A program made the position numbers and the translations under genes. The notes under the pieces are model-generated. The model did not search any database and was not told the DNA's origin. It worked only from the letters and a program-made list of their open reading frames with translations. 64,000 nt of DNA from JACKAF01 sp041391485 (GTDB lineage: Bacteria; Bdellovibrionota; FAC87; UBA2466; JACKAF01), in contig JAWKNY010000007.1 of NCBI GenBank assembly GCA_041391485.1, forward strand, positions 76,067 through 140,066, in the 5' to 3' direction. Of the stretch, positions 27,100 through 36,589 are shown in pieces (positions within the stretch are counted from its first letter, which is position 1; each line of letters begins with the position of its first letter).

Positions 27100-27768
27100 T
27101 GCTGAAAGGTTGCCGTATTTTTCTTAGTGGTGGTGTCTGTTTCGGTTGCGAGGGACTTGCAGCCGCAGGAACGCCATCGAGCCAATGGCGGTGGAAATAC
27201 CGCGGAGTTTGATGAGAGCGCCACTCAATTCGATCAAGCCCTTAACTTGGTAGAAGAGAAGTTCCAACGAGCGGTTGAGCTGCTTCCGAATGAGTCTCCC
27301 GCCGATTTAGCGGTCGCCATCTTTGCCGAGCCCGAAGTGATCAATCTCCTAGGACCTTCCGCCTTGGATCGTTTGCCCTCTATTGTTCATCGGTGGCAGC
27401 AGCGGATGGGAGACCCCGCCAAGAGAAGAAAGAAAACAGCTCAATCGCCGCAGGAATTGGCTGATAGAATTGTGAAGCTGCTAATAGATTGGCTTCGCCC
27501 GCCTAGCAACAAGTCGAGATCCAACAAAGCATTGCAGGAATATCTCGAAAAAAAGCTAAAAGAAGATGCTAAGAAAAAGGCAGACGAAGACTTCCAACGT
27601 TTTAAAGAGCGTCGTGACTTCTACGAAAAACGCGCTGAAGAACTCAAGAAGGAGCTGGACCAGTACAAGGGAAGTTTTCAAAAAGAGTTTGAAGAACAGC
27701 TCACTCCAGAGGTGAGAGAAAAATTGCGCCAGATGGAAGAACAGTCAGAAGCTTCATCCGGCGACTAG
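27100..27768 (+). CDS. Hypothetical exported coiled-coil protein, 1-nt frameshift at start
   Basis: Not recognised. Dropping one A of the AAA at 27106-27108 gives a signal peptide (MLKVAVFFLVVVSVSVA) continuous with the long frame starting at 27127. The mature part is hydrophilic: FDQALNLVEEKFQRAVELL, a DRIVKLLIDWL helix, then a highly charged coiled coil (LEKKLKEDAKKKADEDFQRFKERRDFYEKRAEELKKEL and onward). Likely a periplasmic protein of about 220 aa. It overlaps the convergent UPF0016 gene by 15 nt. Confidence 0.65.
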
Positions 27769-28311
27769 TATGTAAATCCCAAAGGCAATGAAAGTCGCGG
27801 CGGCCGTCCATCGGACATACTTCATCGGGATCTTCTCCGCGAGTTTTTCACCGACGAGTACGGCGAGTCCATCCGTAAAGAGCATCCCGGCCGTCGTCCC
27901 CACGGTTACCCACACGGCGGATCGGAACTGAGCGGCTAAGGCCACCGTAGCCAGTTGGGTTTTGTCGCCCATTTCCGCGATAAAAAATAGCAGCGTTGTC
28001 GTAACGAGTGCGCCGTATTTCGATTCCTCTTCTTGCTCCTCCAGCTCATCGGGCTTAAGAGTCCAAATCCCAAACGCAAAAAACGTGAACGCGAGAACGT
28101 AGGAGAGGGTACGAGGCGCAATCTGTGAGGCGACCCAATTCCCTACGGTTGAGGCCAGGGCGTGATTAAGAATAGTTGCCAACAAGATTCCGAGCATCAC
28201 CTGCCAGGGTTTCTTGAAGCGTGCCGCAAGAGAAAACGCGAGGAGCTGGGTTTTATCTCCCATTTCGCTCAGGGCAACGACACCAAAAGCACTCAAGATA
28301 GTCTCAAACAT
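27754..28311 (-). CDS. UPF0016/GDT1 (TMEM165) family manganese exporter
   Basis: The 185-aa inner-membrane protein has the two family signatures EMGDKTQLL (about residues 16-24) and EMGDKTQLA (about 112-120), each in a three-helix repeat, separated by an acidic loop (ELEEQEEESK). Characterised bacterial members export Mn2+ (MneA/MntX), and eukaryotic ones move Ca2+/Mn2+. Length and topology are complete. Another metal-transport gene (NRAMP-related) lies 0.8 kb away. No yybP-ykoY-type leader is possible, since the upstream gene ends only 14 nt away. Confidence 0.92.
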   Translation of the reverse strand: MFETILSAFGVVALSEMGDKTQLLAFSLAARFKKPWQVMLGILLATILNHALASTVGNWVASQIAPRTLSYVLAFTFFAFGIWTLKPDELEEQEEESKYGALVTTTLLFFIAEMGDKTQLATVALAAQFRSAVWVTVGTTAGMLFTDGLAVLVGEKLAEKIPMKYVRWTAAATFIAFGIYILVAG

Positions 28312-28325
28312 GGTCTACTTTCTTC

Positions 28326-28649
28326 TTAGAGGTTCTTTTCGCCCCACTTTAGGAGCGAATCCAAAACTGGCTTGAGCGTGACCCCTCTAGCAGAAAGGGT
28401 GTACTCCACCCGCGGGGGGACTTCAGCGTAAACTTTGCGGTGCACGAGTTTGTCTTTTTCCAACTCTCGCAACTGAGTCGTGAGCATGCGTTGAGTAATG
28501 CGCGGGATGGTTCGCTTCAGCTCATTGAAGCGGCGGGTGCCCTCGGTGAGGCGGGCTAGAATAACGCCCTTCCATTTACCACCGATCATATCGAGCGTGG
28601 CTTCGATGGGGCAGTTTTCGTAATCGAGGTGTTTTTGTTTTCGTCCCAT
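28326..28649 (-). CDS. HxlR family transcriptional regulator
   Basis: The winged-helix protein of about 107 aa has family motifs NCPIEATLDMIGGKWKGVILARL, GTRRFNELKRTIPRITQRMLTTQLRELEKDKLV, then VPPRVEYTLSARG and LLKWG. The conserved N-terminal Cys in NCP is the redox/electrophile sensor in several homologues. I prefer ATG 28649; an in-frame ATG at 28679 lies in the operator. It is divergent from the antibiotic-biosynthesis-monooxygenase gene, which it probably controls in response to quinones or aldehydes. Confidence 0.88.
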   Translation of the reverse strand: MGRKQKHLDYENCPIEATLDMIGGKWKGVILARLTEGTRRFNELKRTIPRITQRMLTTQLRELEKDKLVHRKVYAEVPPRVEYTLSARGVTLKPVLDSLLKWGEKNL

Positions 28650-28668
28650 AAACGCTTGAAACTCCTTA

Positions 28669-28690
28669 ATAGTATACAAAGTGATACTAT
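28669..28690. promoter_or_regulatory. Inverted repeat, candidate HxlR operator
   Basis: ATAGTAT (28669-28675) and ATACTAT (28684-28690) are perfect 7-nt inverted arms with an 8-nt spacer. The site lies 20 nt before the HxlR start and about 100 nt before the divergent monooxygenase gene. Arm composition and spacing resemble known HxlR/YodB-type operators. Confidence 0.65.
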
Positions 28691-28791
28691 ATGCGTTGTT
28701 AGTGCGTACTATTCACGAGGTAATCTTTCAAGTAGTTCTTTCTTCAGTCGCCGGTGCCAGAGGGGCACGGGCCTTTAAGAAGGAGTAAACG

Positions 28792-29136
28792 ATGAAAAAA
28801 GCACTATTTGCCCGATTGGAAGCCAAACCCGGAAAAGAAAACGAAGTAGAGGCCTTTCTAAAAGCAGGGCTCGAACTTGCCCGGGAGGAAGCGGGAACCC
28901 CCGTTTGGTACGCGCTTCGTTTGGGTCCCTCAACCTTCGGTATCTTCGATAGCTTTTACGAAGAGGGGGCGCGCGAGGCGCACCTCCAAGGTCCCATCGC
29001 TTCCGCCCTGATGGAAAAAGCTCCGGAGCTGCTCGCGTCGGCTCCAAGCATTGAATTTCTCGACGTGCTCGGCGCGAAATTGTCAGCAACGTTACGGGGC
29101 CCCTGCAAGGCCCTGACTCAAACCCTTTCGGACTAA
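28792..29136 (+). CDS. Antibiotic biosynthesis monooxygenase (ABM) domain protein
   Basis: The 114-aa protein follows the dimeric alpha/beta-barrel ABM pattern: KKALFARLEAKPGKENEVEAFLKAGLELAREEAGTPVWYALRL, FGIFDSFYEEGAREAHLQGPIASALMEK and FLDVLGAKL. Small ABM enzymes oxidise quinol or polyketide-like substrates or serve as quinone-detoxifying proteins. Pairing with a divergent HxlR regulator and a shared operator suggests an inducible electrophile response. A good AAGGAG precedes the start. It shares CTAA with the convergent NRAMP-like gene. Confidence 0.85.
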   Translation: MKKALFARLEAKPGKENEVEAFLKAGLELAREEAGTPVWYALRLGPSTFGIFDSFYEEGAREAHLQGPIASALMEKAPELLASAPSIEFLDVLGAKLSATLRGPCKALTQTLSD

Positions 29137-30419
29137 ATAGGAGTGTTCAGATAGAAATAATAAAGGGTGAAGAGGGTGAAAAATAGAATCCCGACCAGGC
29201 TCCAACTTTTTAGAAGCGTGGAGATGGGACGCTTCTCGCGAAACTCTGGCAAGGATGTCAGACGGTGATTCAGCGTCGCAAAAATGGGGCAGATAAGAAA
29301 AGAGATAATCGTCGCAAAATCGACCAATGCCGTCAGGGATCCCGCGAAGGCGAGAAGAATGACGGAAGCTCCGACAAATTGTGCCCATGAACTCAGGTGG
29401 CGGTAGCGCAGGGAATGATCCGCTGCTTCGGCATTGCCGCGCCAAACCAAAGACACTACCTCGGAGAGTACCCTGGGAAAGCCATCCACCACGACGGCCA
29501 AAGTAGAAAAGATAGCAAGAAAGAGGGTGATTCCAATTACCCAGCGTCCGGAGTTTCCAAGTGCGCTCGTGTAAGCGTCGAGCAGTTGTCTGGAAAAGCC
29601 GCCCGCCGAAGCGGACATCGGGGTACCCGTACCATAAAAAAACACGGCGCCGATTACCAAAAATAAAACGGCAAGAACCGTCGTGGAAAAATAGCCAAAA
29701 TTAAAATCTTCCACCGCATCGGGCGAAGGACGCCCTTTAGCAAGAAGCCATTGCGAGTGCATCATCGGAAGATCCAAACCCGCAGGCATCCAACCAATCA
29801 ACGCCGCAATAAAGAAAATCTCTGCTTTACCGAGAGCTGACCACTGGATCTGAAAGTTCACCGTACGCCATTCCGGAAGTGCCATGGCCAAGGAAAAGAC
29901 ACTCAATGACACCAGGATGAAAAAAACCAGCTTCATCGATTCCTGGAAGCGTTGGAACGAGAAGTAAAGCGAAAGCACCGTGCTCAGCACAATGAGCGCG
30001 ATAGCTAACACCGTGATGTTGATGGCAAGTCCAGTCGTCGCAAGAGCGATACCTGCGGAAAGTAAGGCGACGGCGGATACAACCGTGAACATCACACAAA
30101 GAAAAGAGACTGCCACTAATGGTAAGGTCCATTTTCCAATCCGCGAGTACCCGCGTACGACGCTTTCGCCGGTGACCGTTGTGTAAAGTGGGCCGAAAAG
30201 AAAGGCAGGGTACTTCAGAGCCAAACAAAGAAGAATAGTGGGAAGCAGCGCCATGCTGAAATCGGCACCCGCCCGTGTCGCCTGCACAACGTGCGAGACG
30301 CCTACCGCAGCTCCCGAAAACAAAACGCTTACGCCAATTCTTCGAAAATAGTGACGCAGACCTTTTGTAGTTTCCACATTGGGTCCAGCCGATTGCATGT
30401 TTTCGATGAGCACTCCCAT
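29133..30419 (-). CDS. NRAMP-related divalent metal transporter with altered metal-site motif
   Basis: The 428-aa protein has about eleven TM helices in the LeuT/NRAMP arrangement. The TM1 region reads SGAAVGVSHVVQATRAGADF. Canonical NRAMPs have DPGN at the VGVS position, so the metal-binding Asp/Asn pair is missing. The TM6 motif reads GWMPAGLDLPMMHS instead of MPHNLYLHS. Such proteins are normally labelled 'Nramp family' but lack the Mn/Fe site, so the substrate is open (perhaps Mg2+ or a non-metal). A strong GGGGGAACA ribosome site precedes the ATG. It is divergent from the glutamate-synthase-like gene. Confidence 0.82.
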   Translation of the reverse strand: MGVLIENMQSAGPNVETTKGLRHYFRRIGVSVLFSGAAVGVSHVVQATRAGADFSMALLPTILLCLALKYPAFLFGPLYTTVTGESVVRGYSRIGKWTLPLVAVSFLCVMFTVVSAVALLSAGIALATTGLAINITVLAIALIVLSTVLSLYFSFQRFQESMKLVFFILVSLSVFSLAMALPEWRTVNFQIQWSALGKAEIFFIAALIGWMPAGLDLPMMHSQWLLAKGRPSPDAVEDFNFGYFSTTVLAVLFLVIGAVFFYGTGTPMSASAGGFSRQLLDAYTSALGNSGRWVIGITLFLAIFSTLAVVVDGFPRVLSEVVSLVWRGNAEAADHSLRYRHLSSWAQFVGASVILLAFAGSLTALVDFATIISFLICPIFATLNHRLTSLPEFREKRPISTLLKSWSLVGILFFTLFTLYYFYLNTPI

Positions 30420-30485
30420 TGTTCCCCCTTTTTAAGAACACCAATTCTTGCGGGGTTCACTGACGCCGTAAACTAAGTAATCTAG

Positions 30486-32126
30486 ATGACAACCATAGAA
30501 GAATTCTATCGCTCTGTGCAAGTCTTCCTTAATATGTTACGACTTCGCTTCATGGTATATCTCTATAGCGTTTTGGGGCTCATCTTTTGCGTCGCTTTGT
30601 TTGATCTGGTGCAAAAGAAACACGCGATTCTCCGTAACTTCCCACTAATTGGACACTTTAGGTATTGGTTAGAACTCATCGGTCCTGAACTGCGTCAGTA
30701 CATCGTGACCAGCAATACGGAAGAACGTCCTTTTGATCGCAGCCAGCGTCGTTGGATCTACGCCTCTTCCAAAAAACAAAACAACTACTTTGGGTTTGGC
30801 TCCGACAGAGACATGGAGCTGGCTCCCAATTATCTGATCATCAAACACAGTGCTTTTCCGTATCGGGATCCCTTGGACACGGATCGATCCAAAGAACTGT
30901 ACCGCATTCCTTGCGCCAAAGTGATGGGGCAATGGCGTAAACGACCCAAGGCTTTTCGTCCCGATTCTATCGTAAACATCTCAAGCATGAGTTTTGGCTC
31001 CTTGAGTGCGCGCGCGGTGGAAGCCATGAACCAGGGGGCGGCTCTTTGCAGTTGCCTGCAATGGACAGGTGAGGGTGGGATTTCGCGGTATCACAAAAAG
31101 GGCGGTGAGCTGGTGTGGCAGCTCGGAACGGGGTATTTCGGCTGCCGTGACGAAGTGGGACGTTTTTCTATGGAGCGCTTCAAGGAGAACGTAGCCGCCA
31201 ATCCCGTTCGAGCCATTGAGATAAAACTGTCCCAGGGAGCAAAGCCCGGAGTCGGTGGCATGCTTCCGGGCAGGAAAGTCACTGCAGAAATTTCAGAAGC
31301 TCGAGGCATTCCCGTTGGTAAAGACTGCCTTAGTCCCGCCTTCCATACCGAGTTTTCTTGTGCGGACAGCCTGCTCGATTTTGTCGAGAAACTGGCCGCT
31401 GAATCGGGACTGCCCGTGGGAATCAAATCCGCAGTGGGTGATTTGAGCTTTTGGCGAGATCTTGCACGGCTGATGAAAGCGGGCGATAGGGCCGTGGATT
31501 TCATCACGATCGATGGGGGAGAAGGCGGGACAGGTGCGGGTCCACTGGTTTTTGCCGATCACGTGGCTCAGCCCTTCAAACTCGGTTTTACCGACGTCTA
31601 TAAAATTTTTTGTGAGAACGATCTCCAGCAGAAGGTGGTATTCATCGGCTCCGGAAAACTTGGTTTTCCCGAAGCCTCTCTCTTTGCCTTTTCTTTGGGT
31701 TGCGACATGGTGAACATTGCGCGCGAGGCGATGCTCGCAGTCGGCTGTATTCAGGCGCAGCGCTGCCACACGAACCATTGTCCGACGGGCGTGGCCACTC
31801 AATCCAAATGGCTTATGCGTGGGCTGGATCCCACGTTGAAGTCCGTACGCTTGGCAAACTACATCGGCACCCTTCGGCACGATATTCTTCGCGTGAGCTG
31901 GGCGTGCGGTGTACCTCACCCAGCATTCATTTCTTTTGAACACATCGATATTCTCGACGAGAACTACACCAAACGAAGTCCCAAAGAAGTTTTTGCCTAT
32001 CAAGATCACTGGGGCGTACCCAGCAAAGAGGATCAGGAAGACATTGCCTGCCTAATGGGACGGAGAGCTTTCTTAAGGGATAAGCTCTGCGGGTGGTTGC
32101 TTCAGCTTGCAACCAAAGTTGAGTGA
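30486..32126 (+). CDS. Membrane-anchored FMN-binding glutamate synthase family protein
   Basis: The 546-aa protein has a hydrophobic N-terminal anchor (LRFMVYLYSVLGLIFCVALFDL) and then a GltB-like central barrel. Motifs include SIVNISSMSFGSLSARAVEAMNQGA (FMN-binding start), CLQWTGEGGISRYHK, KPGVGGMLPGRKV, FITIDGGEGGTGAGPLVFADH, and the cysteine motif AQRCHTNHCPTGVATQ that ligates the 3Fe-4S cluster in glutamate synthases. No glutaminase domain is present. Stand-alone proteins of this class are oxidoreductases of unproven substrate (archaeal-type GltS is one option). Complete, no frame problems. Confidence 0.9.
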   Translation: MTTIEEFYRSVQVFLNMLRLRFMVYLYSVLGLIFCVALFDLVQKKHAILRNFPLIGHFRYWLELIGPELRQYIVTSNTEERPFDRSQRRWIYASSKKQNNYFGFGSDRDMELAPNYLIIKHSAFPYRDPLDTDRSKELYRIPCAKVMGQWRKRPKAFRPDSIVNISSMSFGSLSARAVEAMNQGAALCSCLQWTGEGGISRYHKKGGELVWQLGTGYFGCRDEVGRFSMERFKENVAANPVRAIEIKLSQGAKPGVGGMLPGRKVTAEISEARGIPVGKDCLSPAFHTEFSCADSLLDFVEKLAAESGLPVGIKSAVGDLSFWRDLARLMKAGDRAVDFITIDGGEGGTGAGPLVFADHVAQPFKLGFTDVYKIFCENDLQQKVVFIGSGKLGFPEASLFAFSLGCDMVNIAREAMLAVGCIQAQRCHTNHCPTGVATQSKWLMRGLDPTLKSVRLANYIGTLRHDILRVSWACGVPHPAFISFEHIDILDENYTKRSPKEVFAYQDHWGVPSKEDQEDIACLMGRRAFLRDKLCGWLLQLATKVE

Positions 32127-32662
32127 GAAGGAATCTGCTGGATCCTGACCGATGCCATTTACGACCGCTTGCGCGCTAGGCGGGCAAAAAGCGCTCAGGC
32201 GTTGGGATGATGTTTCTACCTTGCTTAAACTCGGAGCTGCCCAGTGGCTCGCGCTACCAGGTCTACTGTTTTTCCGCTGCCCTAAATTGAGCTTTGGCTT
32301 CAAAGTATTGGTGAGTGCCATTGGTGTAGACACGTACCGTGATGCTTGAGGGGTCTTACCGAGATCAAAACGCTGCAAGCACGCCTCAGTGGCAGCGTCA
32401 TTTGCTTGTCCGGGGCAATGGGCGTATTGGGTGTCGAGTACCAGGCTATCGCTCGGTGTGGTCTCCGTATGGTTGAAAGGTGTTTCGGTCTCATCCACGT
32501 GCGGGAAAAGGACTTCATGGTGAGTCTCGTAGAACACCCGGCCGTATTCGGCCACACTCTGCTCCAGTGTGAGCGCGCACGCATGGGCTCAGATGGGTAG
32601 TCGGCGCCCTGAACCCAAGTCGTGGCCAGGAAGCCTAATCCTAAAAGGCGTTTGAATTTCAT
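32073..32662 (-). CDS. Hypothetical secreted protein, frameshifted
   Basis: A signal peptide (MKFKRLLGLGFLATTWVQGA) starts at 32662. After about residue 30 the plausible chain switches frame: LEQSVAEYGRVFYETHHEVLFPHVDETETPF, then QYAHCPGQANDAATEACLQRF and a basic C-terminus in 32073-32555. The joined product is about 195 aa with a Cys pair. No family recognised. The end, and hence its 54-nt overlap with the convergent gene, is uncertain because a further shift could end it earlier. Confidence 0.5.
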
Positions 32663-32781
32663 GTCGGCTTCTCCTCCATGGTTGAAGTTTGCAAGGGGTA
32701 TGCCGCTTGGATGGGCCTACGGGCCGGGAAATGGCCCTTCAGATATGAGAAAGAAGGTAAAGCTTGTTCGAAACTGAGAAG

Positions 32782-33530
32782 CTACCCCTTGGATTTTAGG
32801 AGGTAGAACACATAGCCGTAGTGTGAAGAACACCGCCGGTAAAGGGTGATTTCATCTGTCTCGGCGGTTAATAGCGCTTGGGCTTGAGGGTTTCCTGCAT
32901 ACTTTCTACTCAACTCCGCGATGCGCGCTTCGATGGGGCCGTAGTAACCTTCAAACCAGTCGCTCTCCGGGAGCAAAAATGCCCTTTTAGGTGGTACCCC
33001 GACTCTTCGATGATGCGGATGTTTTCTTCCACGGACTTCATGGCGGGATAGGCGTTGTCGAAAAACTGAATCGCCTCGGCATCCCGGTTTGCCGTGGTCC
33101 AGCTCAGTTCCGTGAAAGCTATGACCCACCTGGTTTGAGGAATTTTTTCCAGTACGGAAGGGCTTGCTGAACCCCGGATGGCGTAGGCGGCACCTCGGAC
33201 CAGATAAGATCGAAGTGTCCCAGTGGAAAGGGATCTTTGCCATGCTGGCGTTTACGCTCAATCTTCGCGCGAGTGGGGCGTTTTTTCGGATTCTTTCTTT
33301 AGCTGCGTTAGATACGGTTCGTGATTGTCCAAGGCGTAAAGCGTGCCGTCTAGAGCTTCCGCAAGGGCAAAGGTTTGGCGACCTGGCCCGCAGCCAATGT
33401 CGAGTACCGTCAAGGGCTTGGCCGGCAGGTCCAATAGGCGAAGCGCCTTTAGCGTCGAGCGATTGGAACCAGGTCCCTCCTGGGCAAGGTTGCTGTGAAT
33501 CTCGAAAAAAATTTCAATCGGATCTATCAT
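32782..33530 (-). pseudogene. Class I SAM-dependent methyltransferase, frameshifted
   Basis: From ATG 33530 the N-terminus reads MIDPIEIFFEIHSNLAQEGPG, then the SAM motif LTVLDIGCGPGRQTFALAEAL and LYALDNHEPYLTQLKK. After residue 90 the frame breaks. Matching pieces continue (HFDLIWSE, GYYGPIEARIAELSRKYAGNPQAQALL, SSHYGYVFYLLKSKG to the stop at 32782). The reconstructed length of about 248 aa is typical. The start overlaps the LysR stop (ATGA), so it belongs to that regulator's transcript. Substrate unknown. Confidence 0.72.
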
Positions 33531-34423
33531 GCTAGGCTCTTCTCGCTCTCCGCATCCAATCTTTGTGTAGAAAACCAGTGAAAGGTACGCATTGCGGTTT
33601 CGGCAGCGCCCTTGCGAGATTTCAACCACCACACTCCATAGGTCGGTACTTCTTGGGAGCGAAGCGGGAATACCAGCATTTCTTTTCGTGCAACCTCTTC
33701 TTGAACGCAATAGTACGGAAGAATCGACCACGACTTTCCGTGGCGAACGCTTTGCAAGGCAACGACAGGATCATTGCTACACCCAACGATGGGAGTTTTC
33801 TCAGACAGGTGCTTTAAAAAAGGCATGTTCTCGTCCGGTCCCAGCAAAGCAAAATGCGGGAGATTGAAGAGTCCAGCGAGATCCGGACTGCCGTGGGACC
33901 TATGGAACAGAACGGTCATCACGGCGCAATAAGGTTCCCGAAGGCCGCGCTTGAATCCGACTGAAGGGTCTTGGGGCCTGCCGCATGCAAAGGCCATGTC
34001 GGCGGTACCATTCAGTAGGCTGGCCTCCGGCGAACCTTCCTGAGAGAGCAGCTGAAACTCTCTATTTGGAAACAGCTGCTGCAATTCATCGATTCGGTGT
34101 GCCAGGAAGAAGGAGAGAAAAAGCCTGCTTCCCGCGATCCTAAGCTTCGTCGGCTGTCCTAGAATTTTCTTTTGTGCTTCATCAAAATCTACGGAGAGGC
34201 GAGACAATCTTTTCCCAAGCTCTGTGAGGCGCCACTGGGACCCAATTTTTTCGATGGTACGAGATTTTTCTGAAAGGTGCTTGAGCTTGCGCGAAAGCAC
34301 CGACTTGTCTCGGTGAAAGTGAACCGCTAGAGCGGAAAGCGTCTTTTTCTGGTCGAGTGCGCAGAGTAGCCGCATCTCCTCCAAAGATATCTGACTGTCC
34401 ACGGCCCGCACCCCCAGTTGCAT
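33527..34423 (-). CDS. LysR family transcriptional regulator
   Basis: The 298-aa protein has an N-terminal HTH (ISLEEMRLLCALDQKKTLSALAVHFHRDKSVLSRKLKHLSEK). This is a divergent LysR winged helix, with AVHFHRDKSVLSRKL in place of the usual AxxLxxxQPxxSxxI. A periplasmic-binding-protein-like effector domain follows (KLRIAGSRLFLSFFLAHRIDEL, GTADMAFACGRPQDP, VRHGKSWSILPYYCVQEEV). It is co-transcribed with the methyltransferase and divergent from the HD-domain gene 79 nt away, a likely target. It is intact although its neighbours on both sides are broken. Confidence 0.82.
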   Translation of the reverse strand: MQLGVRAVDSQISLEEMRLLCALDQKKTLSALAVHFHRDKSVLSRKLKHLSEKSRTIEKIGSQWRLTELGKRLSRLSVDFDEAQKKILGQPTKLRIAGSRLFLSFFLAHRIDELQQLFPNREFQLLSQEGSPEASLLNGTADMAFACGRPQDPSVGFKRGLREPYCAVMTVLFHRSHGSPDLAGLFNLPHFALLGPDENMPFLKHLSEKTPIVGCSNDPVVALQSVRHGKSWSILPYYCVQEEVARKEMLVFPLRSQEVPTYGVWWLKSRKGAAETAMRTFHWFSTQRLDAESEKSLA

Positions 34424-34502
34424 TTAATGAAACGCAAACCTTTTCATTTTGCAACTCACACAAAGGCCGATTTCCCCGATAATGGCCGCAGAAAGGGACT
34501 TC

Positions 34503-35184
34503 ATGACAAAAATAGTTTTGGCTCTTACGTTGTTTTTTTCTTTCGGGGTTTTGGCACAGAGCAAAAGAGAGGCGGATCCGTGCGTCGTTGCAAAGGAGTG
34601 GAGGCTTGAAGTTTGTCGCTTTGCTGAAGCCAACCTGAAACACTCCGCCTGGGGCTTTGAACACGGAAAACAGGACTATCTGCTGGCCAAGGATCTTGCG
34701 GCCGCGGACGGGCATGCGATAGACGACGATACGCTCTTTGCTGCCTCGCTCTTACACGACATGGGGCTTTTCCTTACGAAAAAGAGGGCGTCGATCACGT
34801 TGTTCGATCCGCTGAGGTGGTGGCTTCAGTATTGGATCCTGCAGGTTTCCCAATGGAAAAGCTGGAAGGTGTGAAAAAGGCCATTTGGCGCAATAAAACT
34901 ACTATGGCACCGTACCTTCATACCAATGAGGCATTGGTCTTACACGATGCCGATGCCTCAACTTCCTAGGCGCTCTGGGAGCGGCGCGATTGCTGATGTG
35001 GTCGTGTGGGAGGCCTTTGCGCCCAATATTCGCTCGGTAACGGACTACTTGCGCACCGAGCAGACGATGGAAACAATGTCTCTACGGTGGCGATTTCCTG
35101 GCAGAGGGGAGTCGGCGCGCCAAATGGCTGCGTGAATTCCTAGTGAGTCTTGGCAAGGAAAGTTACGAAATACAGGGCCGTTAA
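34503..35184 (+). pseudogene. Exported HD-domain protein, frameshifted
   Basis: The signal peptide is MTKIVLALTLFFSFGVLAQS. The HD core is visible: HSAWGFEHGKQDYLLAKDLA followed by DDDTLFAASLLHDMGLF, with the HD pair in LLHDMG. After residue 105 the coding frame changes repeatedly; family-like fragments follow (VASVLDPAGFPMEKLEGVKKAIWRN, then FLAEGSRRAKWLREFLVSLGKESYEIQGR with stop TAA 35182-35184). It would be a periplasmic metal-dependent phosphohydrolase-type protein of about 227 aa. The stop shares TTAA with the convergent mtfA-like gene. Confidence 0.68.
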
Positions 35185-35934
35185 GCGTTTTGAAAAAGGC
35201 TCGCTGGATCTTGTTGGTAAAAGAGTTGAAGCTGCCGATAAAAGTTCCGGGTGCTTGCTTCGCAATTGAAGCGGCTTTTCAAAGAAAGTTTCGTGACGAC
35301 GGCGAAACCGCGGGTTAGTGGCGCCGTAGGATCGATGAGAGTCCTTTGTGCCTTTCGGCCAGCTCCGGGGTGAGCGTTCTGACCTCACTATACCTTGGCC
35401 CAATCTGCGTACTGGGTTTTGAGTTTTAGAACGGGAAGACCATTCGCGGTGCCGTCTTCCGTCAAGCTGGTGGGCGAATTCGTGGAAGACCAGATTGCGC
35501 TCATCGTGAATGGCTGGCACGCGCACTTTGGATGACGTTGTCCCACGCGAGTATCACGGCTCCCATCCCCCAGGATTCTCCCAACCGAGCTTGCGGATCT
35601 TCAGCGACAACCCCTCCCGGGAGGACCAATGTGGGGGCTTGCACGAAGTCGGGTATATAACAATTGAAATCAAGTCCGGGGTGGCTTAGTCGGTTTGTGC
35701 AAAAGAAGGATACGCTTGGGCTGCGATCACCACCTTCGCATCTTCAGGGTGGGTTAAACTGCCCGCCCCCTCGAAAGGCTTTCATCAAAGAGAAAGATTT
35801 TTCAGTGTATTGTTGAGTTCCTTTCATCAGACTCCGCAGGAACTTCAAAGTAAAACTTTTCTTCTGAGTGTGCGTAGCCAGCTGTCTGGGAAAGGCGTTT
35901 TAGCAGGGCGTCTTCGCCACTTTTTGAACAACAT
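35181..35934 (-). pseudogene. MtfA-like zinc metallopeptidase (M90), frameshifted
   Basis: Fragments in three frames follow MtfA in order: FPDSWLRTLRRKV (start region, ATG 35934), GAGSLTHPEDAKVVIAAQA, LGESWGMGAVILAWDNV, the zinc site ERNLVFHEFAHQLDG (HExxH), then ETFFEKPLQLRSKHPELY and QDPASLFQNA before the stop at 35181. The reconstructed length of about 250 aa matches the family. MtfA is a cytosolic aminopeptidase that, in enterics, is freed from and acts on the glucose repressor Mlc. In this sequence the reading frame is broken at least four times. Confidence 0.72.
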
Positions 35935-35942
35935 ACAACTCC

Positions 35943-36560
35943 CTAGCTGGCCCTCTTCCCCAACGCTAAGGCTACTGGGATACCGTATAAGCTCTGTTCC
36001 TCCAAGGGAGAATAGTTCGAAGGGCGAGCTTTTGAGAAGTTTTGCGGACGGGGAATGGGCCGGCAATCTACCAGCGTGGGCAGATTTTGTGGAACGAAGT
36101 AAAGGCGTTCGGGAACTTTTGATTCTCGTGCCGATCGAGCGAGGCGATGGCAACGACTCCCCGGGTTTGAGCACTGGCATTTGTGCGTGATTGGCAAGTC
36201 GGCTTCAGCAAAAAGTTCGAGTGGAAGCAGTTATAGACTGGATCAAATCCGGCGTCTCCAAAGGGGAGCCCGAGCGTACCGTTTGAACCAGTGTTACCAC
36301 ACCCTTCATTGCGCTTCTCTAAGCGCTTTCTGGCACCAGCATGTCTTCTGAAAGATCTAAACCCGTAACTCTTCCTTTTCAAGATATCGCTCTTGCGATC
36401 TCATTGAGTAAGCGCCTGGTCTCCGCAGCCCACCTCTAGTACACTCTTTGGTCCCGGTAGGCGGTTGGACCGATGAAGCGGCCTGCTGCACATTCTGCAG
36501 CGGCGAGCGGTCATAGAGGGCCGCAAGCCGGGTGGTAAAGATGCTGCCCTTCGACTTCAT
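35943..36560 (-). pseudogene. UbiE-like class I SAM methyltransferase, frameshifted
   Basis: Shifted frames together give a methyltransferase. The N-terminus is MKSKGSIFTTRLAALYDRSPLQNVQQAA, then the SAM motif KSVLEVGCGDQALL, a post-I acidic region resembling GLDLSEDML, FDPVYNCFLLELFAEADLP, and RVLKPGGVVAIASLDRHE-like motifs with a C-terminus SLYGIPVALALGKRAS at 35943. Each piece is in the order expected for UbiE/COQ5-type enzymes. At least five frame changes are present. It lies 8 nt before the mtfA-like start, in one co-directional strip with the sigma-factor gene. Confidence 0.6.
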
Positions 36561-36589
36561 AACTTTCGGGTTTGAAAAGAGAGCCAACG

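Noticed and set aside
31293..32009. 238-aa minus-strand ORF
   Set aside because: It is antisense to the intact FMN glutamate-synthase-like gene and has no domain of its own.
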